From assembly GCA_035606665.1 (NCBI GenBank), contig DATNEY010000057.1, forward strand, positions 62,001-126,000: 64,000 nt of DNA. Direction: 5' to 3'. The notes beneath the pieces were generated by a model, which made no database searches, was not told the DNA's origin, and saw nothing but the letters and a program-made list of their open reading frames with translations. Of this stretch, positions 1 to 8,632 are shown one piece after another; within the stretch, counting starts at the first letter, position 1; each line of letters begins with the position of its first letter. The DNA is from DASUGC01 sp035606665. Its GTDB lineage: Bacteria; Acidobacteriota; Vicinamibacteria; Vicinamibacterales; SCN-69-37. A program made the translations under genes and the position numbers.

Positions 1-606
1 CACGATCTCGGCAATCTCGTGGGCCGGCGTCCGGGGCGGCGTCTCCGGTTCGGGCTGATCGAGCCGCCGGACACTGCCGTCCGGCTCCACCGACATGACG
101 CTCCACTCGGTGAGCGGCAGCCATTCATTGGCCCGCGCAGCCAGCGCGGCCGCCACGCCTCCCGGCTCGGCAGACGCGTTGACGGCGCGCATCAACTCGC
201 TGACGGCCTCCGTCCTGTGCGACAGACGATCCAGACGCGGGGACGCCGCGTCGAGACGATCCGCAAGCTCGATGACCGGCGGCAGGCTCAGCGCGCGTTC
301 GACGTCGACGAGACGTACGGGCGTCGAGAGGTGACGCCGGAATCCCATCGATCGCGAGAGCTGCACGAGCGACGGGTTGCTCGCAAGGCTGTACGACGCG
401 GCAGCGCCGCCTTCGATGAGCTCGCGGACGCGCGAGTCAGCCGTGTCCTCCGCCGAGAGTTCCCAGAGCAGACCGTCGAGATTGCGTGGGCGAATCCAGG
501 TGACGCCCTGCCAGATGAGCAGGAGCTCGACGTCCTTGACGAGCTTCAGAGGCGCGACGTGCTCGTGGACATCTTCGCTTCGATGGAAGACGGCGATCCG
601 AAGCAT
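1..606 (-). CDS. GAF-like sensor protein, N-terminal part (cut by window edge)
   Basis: An open frame of 202 codons runs from an ATG at 606 leftwards to the window edge without a stop, so this is the N-terminal part of a longer protein. It begins MLRIAVFHRSED and has no signal peptide. Residues 1-140 are an unrecognised Leu/Arg-rich region. From about residue 150 (AALAARANEWLPLTEWSV) it resembles the opening helix and strand of a GAF domain, which in this kind of genome usually precedes a signalling output domain (diguanylate cyclase, histidine kinase or regulator) that would lie outside the window. A TGT-TATAGT extended -10 on the same strand at 647-655 could drive it. The coding frame is well supported; the GAF assignment is tentative. 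Confidence 0.6.
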   Translation of the reverse strand, partial: MLRIAVFHRSEDVHEHVAPLKLVKDVELLLIWQGVTWIRPRNLDGLLWELSAEDTADSRVRELIEGGAAASYSLASNPSLVQLSRSMGFRRHLSTPVRLVDVERALSLPPVIELADRLDAASPRLDRLSHRTEAVSELMRAVNASAEPGGVAAALAARANEWLPLTEWSVMSVEPDGSVRRLDQPEPETPPRTPAHEIAEIV

Positions 607-646
607 GGTGGAGGATGTGGTCGCAGCCAAGGCAGTCGGACGCGAA

Positions 647-655
647 ACTATAACA
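647..655 (-). promoter_or_regulatory. Candidate extended -10 promoter for the left-edge gene
   Basis: Read on the minus strand this is TGTTATAGT, an extended -10 (TGn plus TATAGT), about 40 nt upstream of the ATG at 606. No good -35 is visible. The whole 607-870 gap between this gene and the PpiD-like gene holds no other gene. On the plus strand it also contains CATAAT at 801-806 and a two-copy 20-bp repeat. Confidence 0.35.
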
Positions 656-817
656 TCGCCTCTGCGAGTGATTTAGCCGGATCCAGCGCGTCTTCCGCGG
701 TTTCGCGATCGTCGCCAACGATTCTGAAACTCGGCGCCCAACAGTCTGCCCCGGAGCAGACACTTTGAGCTGGCGGCGCGGCCCAACGTCTCTTACATGG
801 CATAATTGTCCTCTTCG

Positions 818-857
818 ACGGGTCACGACAGGTGACGACGGGTAACGACAGGTGACA
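818..857 (+). repeat. Two-copy 20-bp tandem repeat before the PpiD-like gene
   Basis: Two adjacent 20-bp units, 818-837 and 838-857, differ at two positions (ACGGGTCACGACAGGTGACG and ACGGGTAACGACAGGTGACA). They end just before the start codon at 871. The second unit runs into the ACAGGAGA that serves as ribosome binding site. It may be a simple duplication or paired binding sites in the leader. Confidence 0.6.
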
Positions 858-870
858 GGAGATATTTGAC

Positions 871-2790
871 GTGACGATGCTCGATCGGATGCGGCGCCAC
901 AAAGGCTGGCTCAAGTGGAGCCTTGGCATTGTCGTGGTGACGTTTGTTGCCCTCTACGTACCGAGTTGTTTCCTCTCTGACATGGGCGTGACGGCCGCGC
1001 CAACCGGCGCGATTGCCACCGTCAACGGCCGCAAGATTCCGGTCGCGACATTTCAGCGCGCCTACACGCAACAGGCCCAGGCCATCCGGTCGGCCTACGG
1101 CGATCAATTCAACGACCAGATGCTGCAGCAGTTGGGCATCGGACCGCGCGTCCTCGACCAGCTCGTGAACGACGAGGCGATTCTGATCGAGGCCGAGCGC
1201 CTCGGCATACGCGTCTCCGACACGGAGCTGCGGGACCGGATCCTCACGATTCCGGGACTCCAGCAGAACGGCCAGTTCGTCGGCTGGGATCAGTACCGGG
1301 CGATGCTGCAGCGCCAGCGGCCGCCCGTGCGGCCGGATGAGTTCGAAAACGAAATCCGCAAACAGCTCATCGGCGACAAGCTCCAAGCGCAGGTGACCGG
1401 CTGGATTCACGTGCCGGATTCCGAGATCCAGAGCGAGTTCACGCGCCGCAACGAGAAACTCAAGCTGGAACTCGCGGTCTTCACGGCAAACGAATTCCGC
1501 AAGACGATTCAGCCGACTGACGCGGAAATCGCGGCCCGGTTCGAGGCGAACAAGGAAGAGTACCGGCTGCCCGAGAAGCGCCGCGTGCGGTTCCTGGCGG
1601 TCGATGCCAACAGCCTCAAGAGCCGGATGACCGCCTCGAATCAGGAAATCGAGGCGCTCTACAGGCGCAACGAGGCCATGTACTCGACACCCGAGCAGAT
1701 CCGTTCGAGCCACATCCTTTTCAAGACCGAAGGCAAGGACGATGCGACCGTCAAGAAGGCGGCTGAGGCCGTGCTCGCAAAGGTCAAGGCCGGCGGCGAT
1801 TTTGCGGCGCTCGCGAAGCAGTACTCCGAGGACTCCTCAAAAGATCAGGGCGGCGACCTCAGCTACTCGAGCCGTGGCGGGATGGTGAAGGAATTCGACG
1901 ACGTCGCGTGGGAGTTGAAGATCGGCGAGACGAGCGGGCTCGTCAAGTCCCAGTACGGCTACCACATCATCAAGCTCGTGGATAGGAAGGCGGCCAACAA
2001 GCGGACGATGACAGACGTCCGGCCGCAGCTCGAAGATCAGATCAAGACCGAGAAGGCGCAGGCGGAGGCCACCAAAAAGGCGGACGAACTGGCCCCGAGC
2101 ATCAAGACGCCCGCGGATCTCGATCGCGTCGCGCGCGAGCAGAGCCTCGCGGTTGGTGACTCAGGCCTGTTCTCCCGCGACGAGCCACTCGCGGGCATCG
2201 GATTCGCGCCGGCGGTGGCGGCGAAGGCGTTCGAGCTCGAAGTGGGCAAGGTCAGCGAGAAGCTGCAGACCGGCCAGGGCTTCGCCTGGATTACCGTCGT
2301 CGAGACGAAGCCGTCTGTCCTTCCGACGCTGGAGGAGGTCAAGACGAAGGTCAAGGACGACGTGATTCGCGTGAAGGCGGTGGACGTCGCGCGGGCGAAA
2401 GCGGAAACGATGGCCAAGGGTGCGGCCGCCAACTTCGCGGCGGCAGCCAAAGCGGCGGGCGTCGAAGTGAAGACGACGGAACTCATCACGCGCGGACAGG
2501 CCCTGCCGGAGATTGGCGTCAATCAGGCTGTCGAGGACGTCGTCTTCAAGCTCAAGACAGGTGAAGCGACCGGCGCGATTGCCACCGACAACGCCGTCGT
2601 CGTGGCCAGAGTGAAGGAACGGCAGGATCCCAAGCCGGGCGAATTCGAGACCGCCAAGACGTCGCTCGCAGGCGAGTTGAAGCAGCAGCGCCAGAACCAG
2701 TTCTTCGCCGCCTACATGGGCAAGGCACGCGAGAAGATGAAGATCACGTACTCGGACGACGCATTCCGCAGAGTGCTCGGCATCAAATAA
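871..2790 (+). CDS. PpiD/SurA-type peptidylprolyl isomerase (membrane-anchored foldase)
   Basis: 639 residues, close to PpiD length. The order is a short basic cytoplasmic N-terminus, one membrane segment at about residues 14-34, a SurA_N-like chaperone region (about 45-270, opening TVNGRKIPVATFQRAY), a PPIC/parvulin rotamase domain at about 274-373 (SSHILF, then GGDLSYSSRGGMV and YGYHIIKL), and a C-terminal chaperone region. It would act at the periplasmic face, folding exported outer-membrane and secreted proteins, which fits the many secreted products in this window. The start is GTG at 871 with AGGAGA 8 nt upstream; an ATG two codons later is an alternative. It converges with sppA across a strong hairpin. 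The symbol ppiD is plausible but not certain. Confidence 0.9.
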   Translation: MTMLDRMRRHKGWLKWSLGIVVVTFVALYVPSCFLSDMGVTAAPTGAIATVNGRKIPVATFQRAYTQQAQAIRSAYGDQFNDQMLQQLGIGPRVLDQLVNDEAILIEAERLGIRVSDTELRDRILTIPGLQQNGQFVGWDQYRAMLQRQRPPVRPDEFENEIRKQLIGDKLQAQVTGWIHVPDSEIQSEFTRRNEKLKLELAVFTANEFRKTIQPTDAEIAARFEANKEEYRLPEKRRVRFLAVDANSLKSRMTASNQEIEALYRRNEAMYSTPEQIRSSHILFKTEGKDDATVKKAAEAVLAKVKAGGDFAALAKQYSEDSSKDQGGDLSYSSRGGMVKEFDDVAWELKIGETSGLVKSQYGYHIIKLVDRKAANKRTMTDVRPQLEDQIKTEKAQAEATKKADELAPSIKTPADLDRVAREQSLAVGDSGLFSRDEPLAGIGFAPAVAAKAFELEVGKVSEKLQTGQGFAWITVVETKPSVLPTLEEVKTKVKDDVIRVKAVDVARAKAETMAKGAAANFAAAAKAAGVEVKTTELITRGQALPEIGVNQAVEDVVFKLKTGEATGAIATDNAVVVARVKERQDPKPGEFETAKTSLAGELKQQRQNQFFAAYMGKAREKMKITYSDDAFRRVLGIK

Positions 2791-2838
2791 CAACCTGCAA
2801 CCAACAACCTGCAACCTGCATTTGTTGGTTGCAGGTTG
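2791..2838. terminator. Bidirectional hairpin between convergent genes
   Basis: A perfect 17-bp inverted repeat (2791-2807 with 2822-2838, arm CAACCTGCAACCAACAA) surrounds a 14-nt loop made of the same AACCTGCA units. It lies between the convergent stops at 2790 and 2843, so it can terminate both genes. There is no long T tract. The arms are built from short repeated words, a style seen at several other gene ends in this window. Confidence 0.8.
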
Positions 2839-2842
2839 TAGG

Positions 2843-4597
2843 TTAACGAACGAACACGTTTGGCATGAGCATGAGCGCTTCGCCGCGACGGAAGCGGCCG
2901 AGCACTGAGGCAAGGGATTCGATCGTCCGCGCCTGCTCCTCGGCGCCTCCAACCTTCGCGGCCGCTGACATGCGCGCGGACGCCGATGTCATGCCCCCGA
3001 ACGAGTTTTCGAAAATGTCGAAAATCGACGGCTCCTGCGGATAGACCAGGAGCTCGACGTCCTTGTTGACGTCGAGCTTCGCGCGCTCTTTGGCAAGGCG
3101 AATCGCGCGGTCGAGCCCCCCGAGCTCGTCTACCAGTCCGCGCTCGAGCGCCTGCCGGCCCGTCCAGACCCGTCCCTGCGCGATGGTGTCGATCTTCTCT
3201 TTGGTCGTCTTGCGGCCCTCGGCGACGCGGGAGAGAAACAGCTCGTAGGTCGACCGCAGCTGTTCTTCGATGCGCGCGCGTTCCTCGGCCGAGAATGGCC
3301 GGAACGGCGAGTAGATATCCGCATACTTCCCGTCACTCACCACGCCGGTGCCGACGCCGATCTTGTCGAGCGCGCCGCCCAGCGCGAACTTCCCCGTCAC
3401 GACGCCGATGGATCCCGTGAGCGTGCCCGGCTGCGCCACGATCGCGTGCGCGGGCACGGCGATGTAATACCCGCCGGACGCCGCGACGTCGCCCATGGAG
3501 ACAATGAGCGGCTTCATGTCGCGCGTGAGCATCAGCTCCCGCCAGATCACTTCGGAAGCGATGGCGGAGCCGCCAGGACTGTCGATTCGGATGACGATCG
3601 CGCGGACAGCGGAATCGACGCGCACCTTGCGCAGCCAGTCGACGAACGTTTCAGATCCGACCACGCCGCCCGAGCCATCGAGCGTGCTCTTGCCGGAGGC
3701 GATGGTGCCGACGGCATAGAGAACCGCGATCTTCGCACCGGCCGTCGATGAGGCGCCGGCGACGTAGGCCTGCTGGTACGAGCTCGCCTCGAGCCGCCGC
3801 GTGCCTTGAATCGGCGCCTTGTCGTCGAGCTCGTCTTCGTAGGCGACCTGGTCGATGAGGCCAGCCGCAAGCGCGGCCTCCGGCTGGAACGGGCCGGAGT
3901 CGATGACCTTCCGGATCTCCTCGACGCTCTTCTTTCTGGAGGCGGCAATGGCCCGGACGAGCTCGTCGTACCAGTCGCGGTTGAGCGACTTGGTCATCTC
4001 GAGGTGAGCTTTCGTGAAGTTGCGCTCCGTGAAGGTGTTGGCGGCGGTCTTGTACTCGCCGATGTGGAGCAGATCGGGCGTGACGCCAAGCTTGTCGAAG
4101 GCCCCGCGGAAGAAGAGCTCATAGGTCGCGATGCCGGTGAGATCGAGCTGCCCCGCCGGCATCAGCACCACTCGATCCGCCGCTGATGCCAGGTAGTACT
4201 CCTGCGCGCCGCCGAACTCCAGGTAGGCCGTGACCGGCTTGCCGGACTGCCGGAAATCCTCCAGCGCGGCGCGAACCTCCTGTACCTGGCCCCAGAGCGC
4301 CCCGGCCGCCGAGGGTGTGATGACAAGTGTCTTCACGCGCGTGTCGCGCTTCGCCTTACGGATGGCGTCGATGGTCATCGCGACCGTCGGCCGCCGGTTG
4401 ACCAGATTGAAGACGCTCACGGGCGCAAGCTCGCCGAACGGCGCATTGAGCGGCAGGTACAGCGTCGCGTTGTCGGGCACCGACATCGGCGTACTTCCGC
4501 CGACCACGAGGCCCAGCACGAGCAGACCGCCACACGACGCCATCATCGCGAGACCGATCAGAATGAAAACGATGAGGACTCCGCGGCGGACAGCCAT
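2843..4597 (-). CDS. sppA: Signal peptide peptidase SppA, long (67K) type
   Basis: 584 residues with an N-terminal membrane anchor (about 7-33) followed by two tandem S49 domains. The N-terminal domain carries the catalytic lysine (K183 in GEYKTAANTF, equivalent to the Lys of E. coli SppA). The C-terminal domain carries the nucleophile serine (S374 in GDVAASGGYYIA) after the DSPGGSA motif. Both residues of the Ser-Lys dyad are therefore present. The enzyme degrades signal peptides left in the inner membrane after export. Start ATG at 4597. It lies downstream of the M28 peptidase on the same strand but is separated from it by a terminator-like hairpin. Confidence 0.95.
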   Translation of the reverse strand: MAVRRGVLIVFILIGLAMMASCGGLLVLGLVVGGSTPMSVPDNATLYLPLNAPFGELAPVSVFNLVNRRPTVAMTIDAIRKAKRDTRVKTLVITPSAAGALWGQVQEVRAALEDFRQSGKPVTAYLEFGGAQEYYLASAADRVVLMPAGQLDLTGIATYELFFRGAFDKLGVTPDLLHIGEYKTAANTFTERNFTKAHLEMTKSLNRDWYDELVRAIAASRKKSVEEIRKVIDSGPFQPEAALAAGLIDQVAYEDELDDKAPIQGTRRLEASSYQQAYVAGASSTAGAKIAVLYAVGTIASGKSTLDGSGGVVGSETFVDWLRKVRVDSAVRAIVIRIDSPGGSAIASEVIWRELMLTRDMKPLIVSMGDVAASGGYYIAVPAHAIVAQPGTLTGSIGVVTGKFALGGALDKIGVGTGVVSDGKYADIYSPFRPFSAEERARIEEQLRSTYELFLSRVAEGRKTTKEKIDTIAQGRVWTGRQALERGLVDELGGLDRAIRLAKERAKLDVNKDVELLVYPQEPSIFDIFENSFGGMTSASARMSAAAKVGGAEEQARTIESLASVLGRFRRGEALMLMPNVFVR

Positions 4598-4620
4598 GGG
4601 GTGATCATGTCAGGGCACAG

Positions 4621-4673
4621 GGCAGAGGGCAAAGGGCAGAGGAAGGCCAGAGGACCTCCGTTTGCCCTCTGCC
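4621..4673. terminator. Long-armed hairpin downstream of the M28 peptidase gene
   Basis: A 13-bp perfect inverted repeat (4621-4633 GGCAGAGGGCAAA with 4661-4673). The left side continues as degenerate repeats of AGGGCA from 4612. It lies between the M28 stop (4686) and the sppA start (4597), both on the minus strand. It probably ends the M28 transcript. Confidence 0.7.
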
Positions 4674-4685
4674 CTTCTCAGAGAG

Positions 4686-6941
4686 TCACTTCTTAGGAAC
4701 GAGCTTGATCGTCCCCGCCGCCTCGCGCGCACGCAGGACGGCCATGACGTCCGCGAGCGGCACTGGCGTGAACTCGCCGCTGATGAAGTCGCGAATCTCG
4801 AGCGCGGTCAAGTTCTTGCCGAGCAGAATGCTGAACTCGGCGTTCACTTCCTGCGGGAGACTCGGTCCGCCGGCCGCGCCGCCGCCACGACCGCCGCCAC
4901 CCCCGCCTCGTCCACCGGCAGGAGGCTGCTGCGCTGCCCCTGCTGCACCCGCGGCGCCTGCGCCAGCCGCACCAGCGGCACCCGCCCGGCCTCCGGCGGC
5001 ACCGCCAGCGGCGCCCACTGCACCGGCCCCACCGCCACGCCCTCCACCAGCCCCCGCGCCACCTCCGCGTCCTCCGCCTGCACCAGCAACGCTCTGCACG
5101 ACGAGGTTGGCGGCTTCACGTTCTTCCGCGGTCATGACGGATTCAGTCGCCTGCGTCCCGCGTTGCAACGCCTGGAGCTGATAGGCCGCGCGCACCTCGT
5201 TCAGGAGCGAATTGGCGCGCTGATCGATCAGCGGCTCGAACGCGGCCGTCCGCTTCTGTCCTTCGGCCGTGTTGGTCCACAGCACACTGGCTGAGCGAAC
5301 GACACCCTTTTCCACGCCGGCCTGATGTTGAATCGCGACACGCGCCTCCTTGTAGGCCTGCGACAGCGTCGCCGGCGTCGCGTCGGCCATATACCCGAGG
5401 CCTTTCGTATGCGACTCCCCCATCCGCGATAGCCCGCGGCCCAGATTGTCATTGAGCACGCGGGCGGCCGTCTCGTCGGTGCCGCTGGCCAGCACCGCGA
5501 GCGCGCCGGTGCCGACCACTGCGGCGCGTTTGTACTGCGTGGAATCCTGCTTGTCGGGCGTGTCCTCCGACGAGTGGTACCACATGTCCGGCCACGTGAT
5601 GAACATGACGGCGGGAATGCCATGCTGCATGTACGTGACGTGATCGGACGAGCCGTAGTGCTTGTCGATCTTGATGTAGAAGGCGTCCTTGCTGCCACGC
5701 GGTGCTTCGACCGGCTGCGTCGGAGCGTAGCCACCCGCGCGGAAGCGCACGCGTTCGCGCGAAATGTCCGCGACGTACTCCATCATGCTCTGCGCGATGT
5801 CGTTGATGTAGGACGGGAACGTGTCCGGCGTGCGCTGCAGAATCCAGAAGCTGCGGCTGTCGGCGACACGAATCGCCTCCATGTCGTAGTTGAGCGTCCC
5901 GATGATGACCTTCGCTTTTTCCGGATGGGCGTTCAGGTACTGATTGGTGCCCTGAATCTCCGGCACCCACTGGAAGTTGATCGTCCGCTTCGGGCGCGGC
6001 AGCTTGCCTTCCTTGATCAGCTTGATCATCGTCCGGCCGATCTCGAGCGTGAGCGCGCACCCGGAGTTGTCGTCGTTGGCGCCCTGTTTGATGACGCCTT
6101 CGTACAAATGACCGCTGATGGCGACTTCCTGCGTCGTGCTGCCGTCGCCGGGGATCTCCGCATGCACGTACTCGGAATGCATGGGCACCTGCACGCTCTT
6201 CGTGATCGAGCGCATGACGATCTTCTGCCCGCGCTGCAGCATCGCCTGCAGGTTCCGGTTCACCTCCGGTGTGATGTTCCAGGCCACGGTGTTGGGCTGT
6301 GTCGCGGTGGTCTGCTGCGACACGATCTGATTCGGGAAATCACTCGCGCGCTGGTAGCCGATCGAGCTCGTGCCAAGCGCCCCGATAGCGCCGTGGGCGA
6401 TGGCCTGGGTGTACGCGGCACCCGGCGCGCCTGACGACAGGACGAACTTGCCGGTCACATCCTTGCCGTCGTAGTCCTGGGCGCGGCCCTGGCCGACGTC
6501 GACGAGCTCACCGGAGATGTCGCCGTTGGCGTTCATCGTCGCGAGCGTGAGCGCGATGTCGTGAATGTCGAACAGCTTCCGGCTCTGCGGCGCGGTCATC
6601 CAGAGCTCGCCCTGCGTCGGCTGCCACGCCGTGTTGGGCTGGCCCTGGGCGTTCGTCTGGCCGTATTTTTCAATCGTGACGTTGCTGTAGCCGTACTCCC
6701 GCGCGAAGCGCGCCATGACCTCGCTCTCGTGGAAGTTGCCCTCGTACTCCACGGGCAGCCGGACGCGTTGATACCCGACGAGCTCCAGGATGTGATGCAT
6801 CGCGCGCTCGCCGGATGCTTCGTTGATGATGGCGGTCATCTGATCCTGCGTCAGCAGCGTGCGGTCCTCACGTTCCTGCGCCGACAACGCGACCGCGGCG
6901 AATCCAATCAGGAAAACAGAGGCAAGATGTTTCACTCTCAT
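4686..6941 (-). CDS. Secreted M28-family zinc peptidase with Gly/Ala-rich insert
   Basis: 751 residues with a Sec signal peptide (1-20, ending ALSAQ). A PA-like insert precedes the M28 fold. Candidate metal ligands are His in SGHLYEG (about 276), Asp in GANDD (about 288), Glu in WVPEIQGT (about 326) and His in MWYHSSED (about 453). The canonical HxD is changed to HLY followed by Glu, so catalysis may differ from textbook aminopeptidases. Residues about 615-693 are almost pure Gly/Ala/Arg, probably a flexible or surface segment, followed by a conserved-looking C-terminal tail. GGGAGG lies just upstream of the ATG. Its promoter region (6942-6988) is shared with the divergent FG-GAP gene. Expected role: extracellular or periplasmic aminopeptidase or carboxypeptidase. 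Confidence 0.85.
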   Translation of the reverse strand: MRVKHLASVFLIGFAAVALSAQEREDRTLLTQDQMTAIINEASGERAMHHILELVGYQRVRLPVEYEGNFHESEVMARFAREYGYSNVTIEKYGQTNAQGQPNTAWQPTQGELWMTAPQSRKLFDIHDIALTLATMNANGDISGELVDVGQGRAQDYDGKDVTGKFVLSSGAPGAAYTQAIAHGAIGALGTSSIGYQRASDFPNQIVSQQTTATQPNTVAWNITPEVNRNLQAMLQRGQKIVMRSITKSVQVPMHSEYVHAEIPGDGSTTQEVAISGHLYEGVIKQGANDDNSGCALTLEIGRTMIKLIKEGKLPRPKRTINFQWVPEIQGTNQYLNAHPEKAKVIIGTLNYDMEAIRVADSRSFWILQRTPDTFPSYINDIAQSMMEYVADISRERVRFRAGGYAPTQPVEAPRGSKDAFYIKIDKHYGSSDHVTYMQHGIPAVMFITWPDMWYHSSEDTPDKQDSTQYKRAAVVGTGALAVLASGTDETAARVLNDNLGRGLSRMGESHTKGLGYMADATPATLSQAYKEARVAIQHQAGVEKGVVRSASVLWTNTAEGQKRTAAFEPLIDQRANSLLNEVRAAYQLQALQRGTQATESVMTAEEREAANLVVQSVAGAGGGRGGGAGAGGGRGGGAGAVGAAGGAAGGRAGAAGAAGAGAAGAAGAAQQPPAGGRGGGGGGRGGGAAGGPSLPQEVNAEFSILLGKNLTALEIRDFISGEFTPVPLADVMAVLRAREAAGTIKLVPKK

Positions 6942-6988
6942 GGCGTCCTCCCGGACGGGCAGATGTTATCTCGACTAGGATCGGTCGC

Positions 6989-8539
6989 ATGCGCATCCCG
7001 CCCACAGTCGTCGCCGCCGTTTGTCTGGCCAGTACCGTCGCACTGTCACAAACTCCCGGTGCGCCTTCACAGAGCAAGCCCGGGATCCTCTGGGCGGAGG
7101 CGACGTCCACGACCATCGGTGAAACCGGCGGCTGGACGAACAAGGTCGAGATTGCGGACATCAACAACGACGGCCTGCTGGACCTGCTGTTTGCGAACGG
7201 CGGCGACTACTCCACGCCTGGCAAGCCCGAGTTCAACCAGGCCTTCCTGAACCGCGGCTCCGGCAAACCGTTCGAGAACAGGAGCGCGGACGTCTTCGGC
7301 CCGACGCCGGGCCTGACGCGCGTGATCAAGGCCCGCGACCTCAACAACGACGGCCTCACCGACATCGTCGTTGGCGCGACATTTCAGACGCAGAGCCGTC
7401 TTTACCTCGGGACGGGCGCGGGCGCCTTCAAAGAAGTGACATCGGCGAACCTGCCCCAGTCGCCGGCAAGCATCGGCGACCTCGAGATCGGCGACGTCGA
7501 CGCCGACGGCGACCTGGACATCGTGCTCGCCGACTGGGGTGCGGGCAACAACATGACCAACCTGGGCGGACGGACGAAGCTGTGGCTGAACGACGGCGCG
7601 GCGAAGTTCACGGACGCAACCGCCGCGCAGATGCCGGATGTGCTCGTCCGCTTCTCGTGGGACCTGGAATTCGTGGACACCGACAATGACTACGACCTCG
7701 ACGTCCTCGTCTCATGCAAGCGCTGCCCTGGCGGCTACATGTTCAGGAACGATGGCAAAGGAACGTTTGCTGAAGTGGGCGCGCTGCCGCAGTACACGAA
7801 CAACTACGAGTACGAGCCGATGGACCTCGACGGCGACGGCTTCCTCGACATCGTCACGATCAACGACGGCGAGATTCTCAAGGAACAGTCAAGCAACCGC
7901 CAGGAGCATGTGTTCCGTAACGACGGCAAGGGCCGCTACCGCGACGCGACGTCGCTCTGGTGGCCCGCGTCGGAGAACGTCGGTGAGGACGACAACATGG
8001 TGGCGTTCCTCGACTTTGACTCGGACGGCGACGCGGACTTCGTCATCGGATCGCTCAGCGGACCGGATCGGTTACTCATCAACGACGGCAAGGGACATCT
8101 GACCGTGGCAACGGACGTCTTCAAGGGCGAAGAAACGCCCGGCACGCTCGGCATCGCGCTCGCCGACCTCGATGGCGACCGCCGCATGGACGTCGTGCAG
8201 GCGCAGGGCGAGCACCCGAAGGCGATTCAGGAGCGCGTGTTCATGGGGACTGGGCTCGCGCGAGATACGGCGCCGCCGACGATCGCATCGATTGGTGGCA
8301 CTGTCACGGGCGAACGGCACACCGTCCGCGCCCGCGTTCACGATCGCAAGAGCCCGCTGTTGCCGGGTGAATTGAAGGAGGTCTATGTCGAGGCTCAGGC
8401 CGGCGGAAAGCCTCTGCGCGTGCCGATGAAGTGGTACGGCGAGTACCTTTGGCGCGCTGAACTGTCAGCTGGCGCCACTTCGGTGCAGGTCTGCGCGACC
8501 GACGCGGCCGGCAATCGCGCGTGCGCCGACGGCAAGTAG
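6989..8539 (+). CDS. Secreted FG-GAP/VCBS-repeat protein
   Basis: 516 residues with a signal peptide (1-20, ending VALSQ). At least seven calcium-binding D-x-D/N-x-D-G loops recur roughly every 50-60 residues (DINNDGLLD, DLNNDGLTD, DVDADGDLD, DTDNDYDLD, DLDGDGFLD, DFDSDGDAD, DLDGDRRMD), as in integrin-type seven-bladed propellers. About 110 C-terminal residues look like a beta-sandwich. Such proteins usually bind ligands or scaffold other proteins on the cell surface. It is divergent from the M28 gene and convergent with the DUF1501 gene. Confidence 0.85.
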   Translation: MRIPPTVVAAVCLASTVALSQTPGAPSQSKPGILWAEATSTTIGETGGWTNKVEIADINNDGLLDLLFANGGDYSTPGKPEFNQAFLNRGSGKPFENRSADVFGPTPGLTRVIKARDLNNDGLTDIVVGATFQTQSRLYLGTGAGAFKEVTSANLPQSPASIGDLEIGDVDADGDLDIVLADWGAGNNMTNLGGRTKLWLNDGAAKFTDATAAQMPDVLVRFSWDLEFVDTDNDYDLDVLVSCKRCPGGYMFRNDGKGTFAEVGALPQYTNNYEYEPMDLDGDGFLDIVTINDGEILKEQSSNRQEHVFRNDGKGRYRDATSLWWPASENVGEDDNMVAFLDFDSDGDADFVIGSLSGPDRLLINDGKGHLTVATDVFKGEETPGTLGIALADLDGDRRMDVVQAQGEHPKAIQERVFMGTGLARDTAPPTIASIGGTVTGERHTVRARVHDRKSPLLPGELKEVYVEAQAGGKPLRVPMKWYGEYLWRAELSAGATSVQVCATDAAGNRACADGK

Positions 8540-8542
8540 GAG

Positions 8543-8621
8543 GCCGGGTCTTTAGACCCGGCGTTCGCGCTCCCGGGGTCTGAAGACCCCGGGCTCCATC
8601 GATCACATCTGAAGACCCCGG
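8543..8621. repeat. Short-hairpin repeat, two complete copies and one half copy
   Basis: 8543-8562 is an 8-bp stem GCCGGGTC with loop TTTA. 8572-8593 is a 9-bp stem CCCGGGGTC with loop TGAA. 8609-8621 repeats only the loop and right arm. The copies fill the gap between the convergent FG-GAP and DUF1501 genes and could act as terminators, but related copies elsewhere lie inside operons and one lies inside a gene. Confidence 0.8.
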
Positions 8622-8632
8622 GCTCCACCCGA

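Noticed and set aside
19..768. Plus-strand open frame of 249 codons at the left edge
   Set aside because: It is the antisense of the minus-strand gene 1-606; its product is Arg-rich with no domain or ribosome binding site.
4705..5181. Proline-rich plus-strand frame
   Set aside because: Complement of the Gly/Ala-rich insert of the M28 peptidase.
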